Shown here: positions 5,033 through 6,145 of the stretch, piece after piece | Position numbering within the stretch: position 1 is the first letter of the stretch | Layout: each line of letters begins with the position of its first letter | Source of the DNA: Solirubrobacterales bacterium 70-9 | GTDB lineage: Bacteria; Actinomycetota; Thermoleophilia; Solirubrobacterales; 70-9 | Length of the DNA stretch: 6,145 nt | Assembly (NCBI GenBank): GCA_001898095.1 | Contig: MKSH01000037.1 | Location: 17,233-23,377, forward strand | Direction of reading: 5' to 3' | The notes under the pieces: generated by a model | Seen by the model: the letters and a program-made list of their open reading frames with translations, nothing else | What the model was told of the DNA's origin: nothing | Databases searched by the model: none | Made by a program: the position numbers and the translations under genes

Positions 5033-6145
5033 GCAGGCGGGTCCCGACGCCGGGCGACTATCCGCTCCTGCGTCAGCTGCGCGGGGAGGACCGGCTCGCC
5101 CGCGGCGCCGCCGCCAAGTCGCGCCGCTCGGCGGAGCTCCGCGCCCGCACCGCGACCGCCGACCGCACGGTGAAGTCGGTCTGTCCCTACTGCGCCGTCG
5201 GCTGCGCCCAGAACATCTTCGTCAAGGACGGGAGGATCGTCCAGATCGAGGGCGATCCCGACGCCCCGCACAGCCGCGGTCGGCTCTGTCCGAAGGGCTC
5301 GGCGACGAAGCAGCTGACCACCGGCGCCTCGCGCGAGCGCCGCGTCCTCTACCGGCGCCCCGGCGGGACCGAGTGGGAGCGCCTCGACCTGGAGACGGCG
5401 ATGGGGATGATTGCCGACCGGGTGGTCCGCGACCGCCGCGCGGGCTGGGAGGAAGAGGAGGACGGCGACCGGCTGCGCCGCTGCATGAGCATCGCTGCGC
5501 TCGGCGGCGCCACCCTCGACAACGAGGAGAACTACCTGATCAAGAAGCTGCTGACGGCGCTCGGGATCATCCAGATCGAGAACCAGGCGCGGGTCTGCCA
5601 CAGCTCGACCGTGGTCGGGCTCGGCACCAGCTTCGGCCGCGGCGCCTCCTCGACCCTCCCCGGGGACCTGCAGAACTCCGACCTGATCGTGCTCGAGGGG
5701 TCGAACATGGCGGAGGCCCACCCGGTCGCCTACCAGTGGGTGGTCGAGGCGAAAGCGCGGGGCGCGACGATCGTCCACGTCGACCCGCACTTCAGCCGCA
5801 CCAGCGCGATGGCGGACCACTTCGTGCCGCTCCGCGCCGGCACCGACATCGCCTTCCTCGGCGGCATCATCAACCACGTCCTCAGCACCGAATCGGACTT
5901 CCGCGAGTACGTGCTCGCCTATACCAACGCCTCGACGATCGTCGGCGAGGCCTTCGAGGACGCGGGCGCCGCCGGGCTCTTCTCCGGCTACGACGAGGAG
6001 GAGATGAGCTACGACCCGCAGAGCTGGCAGTACGACGGGGCGTTCGTCGGCGCCGCCTCCGGCCAGCGCGACCAGGAGGGCAACGTCGACCGCCTGCAGA
6101 AGAGCGACCTCGGCGGGCCGGGCGGGCGCGGCGAGATCAAGCGCG
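5029..6145 (+). CDS. Formate dehydrogenase alpha subunit (molybdopterin, FdnG/FdoG-like, Cys type); 3' end outside window
   Basis: The first 372 residues are visible, of roughly a thousand expected. This enzyme oxidises formate to CO2 at a molybdenum or tungsten bis-pterin centre. A [4Fe-4S] domain has Cys52, Cys55, Cys59 and Cys87 (CPYCAVGC and CPKG, spacing 2-3-27), with Lys89 of CPKG, as in this family. The active-site segment ENQARVCHSSTV places Cys190 where E. coli FdnG has selenocysteine, followed by the conserved His191 and SFGRGA. GSNMAEAHPVAYQWV (224-238), VDPHFSRTSAMADHFVPLRAG (251-271) and TDIAFLGGI also match closely. The first 50 residues are polar and Arg-rich, with no twin-arginine signal or hydrophobic segment, so the enzyme probably stays in the cytoplasm, unlike FdnG. 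ATG at 5029 overlaps the previous stop; no clear ribosome binding site is present, which suggests translational coupling. The family is secure; electron acceptor and partner subunits cannot be seen. Confidence 0.93.
   Translation, partial: MSRRVPTPGDYPLLRQLRGEDRLARGAAAKSRRSAELRARTATADRTVKSVCPYCAVGCAQNIFVKDGRIVQIEGDPDAPHSRGRLCPKGSATKQLTTGASRERRVLYRRPGGTEWERLDLETAMGMIADRVVRDRRAGWEEEEDGDRLRRCMSIAALGGATLDNEENYLIKKLLTALGIIQIENQARVCHSSTVVGLGTSFGRGASSTLPGDLQNSDLIVLEGSNMAEAHPVAYQWVVEAKARGATIVHVDPHFSRTSAMADHFVPLRAGTDIAFLGGIINHVLSTESDFREYVLAYTNASTIVGEAFEDAGAAGLFSGYDEEEMSYDPQSWQYDGAFVGAASGQRDQEGNVDRLQKSDLGGPGGRGEIKR

Noticed and set aside
4837..5877. 346-codon minus-strand open frame opposite the formate dehydrogenase gene
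   Set aside because: Its composition is that of a mirror of a high-G+C gene, and the plus frame has the FeS and active-site motifs.

Overview
The window is about 70% G+C and is coding on the + strand almost end to end. Neighbouring genes are joined by ATGA or GTGA start/stop overlaps, or by longer ones. The three-helix Rieske protein with an internal twin-arginine motif, the diheme QcrC and the QcrB with a PDWY motif are hallmarks of Actinomycetota. The gene order and the style of the formate dehydrogenase suggest a soil actinobacterium of the Thermoleophilia/Solirubrobacterales type. That taxonomic call is inference from remembered family patterns, not from a search.

Layout. Bases 1-487 hold the 3' end of ctaD (cytochrome c oxidase subunit I). 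Bases 484-846 encode a small four-helix membrane protein I do not recognise, and 843-1550 a short CtaG-family oxidase assembly protein. The cytochrome bc1 genes follow: qcrC (1540-2355, diheme cytochrome c), qcrA (2352-3374, Rieske protein) and qcrB (3382-4842, cytochrome b). Next is a small gene with a helix-turn-helix-like N-terminus (4790-5032), whose start lies inside the end of qcrB. The window closes with the 5' two-fifths or so of a large molybdopterin formate dehydrogenase alpha subunit (5029 to the edge), related to FdnG/FdoG, with Cys in place of Sec and no export signal.

How it works together. QcrB, QcrA and QcrC oxidise quinol (probably menaquinol) and pass electrons through the two QcrC hemes directly to the aa3 oxidase, as in actinobacterial bc1-aa3 supercomplexes. 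The CtaG-like protein probably helps load copper into the oxidase. The formate dehydrogenase could feed formate electrons into the same chain, but its partner subunits lie outside the window.

The most unusual feature is a perfect 21-bp inverted repeat with a 7-base loop (2682-2730) inside the qcrA reading frame. It lies in the cytoplasmic linker between the second membrane helix and the twin-arginine motif. It is much less G+C rich than its surroundings, uses codons foreign to its neighbours, and marks a sharp reversal of G/C strand skew. It looks like an in-frame insertion of a small palindromic repeat element. No RNA genes, CRISPR arrays, insertion sequences or convincing promoters or terminators were seen, and no non-coding stretch exceeds a few bases.
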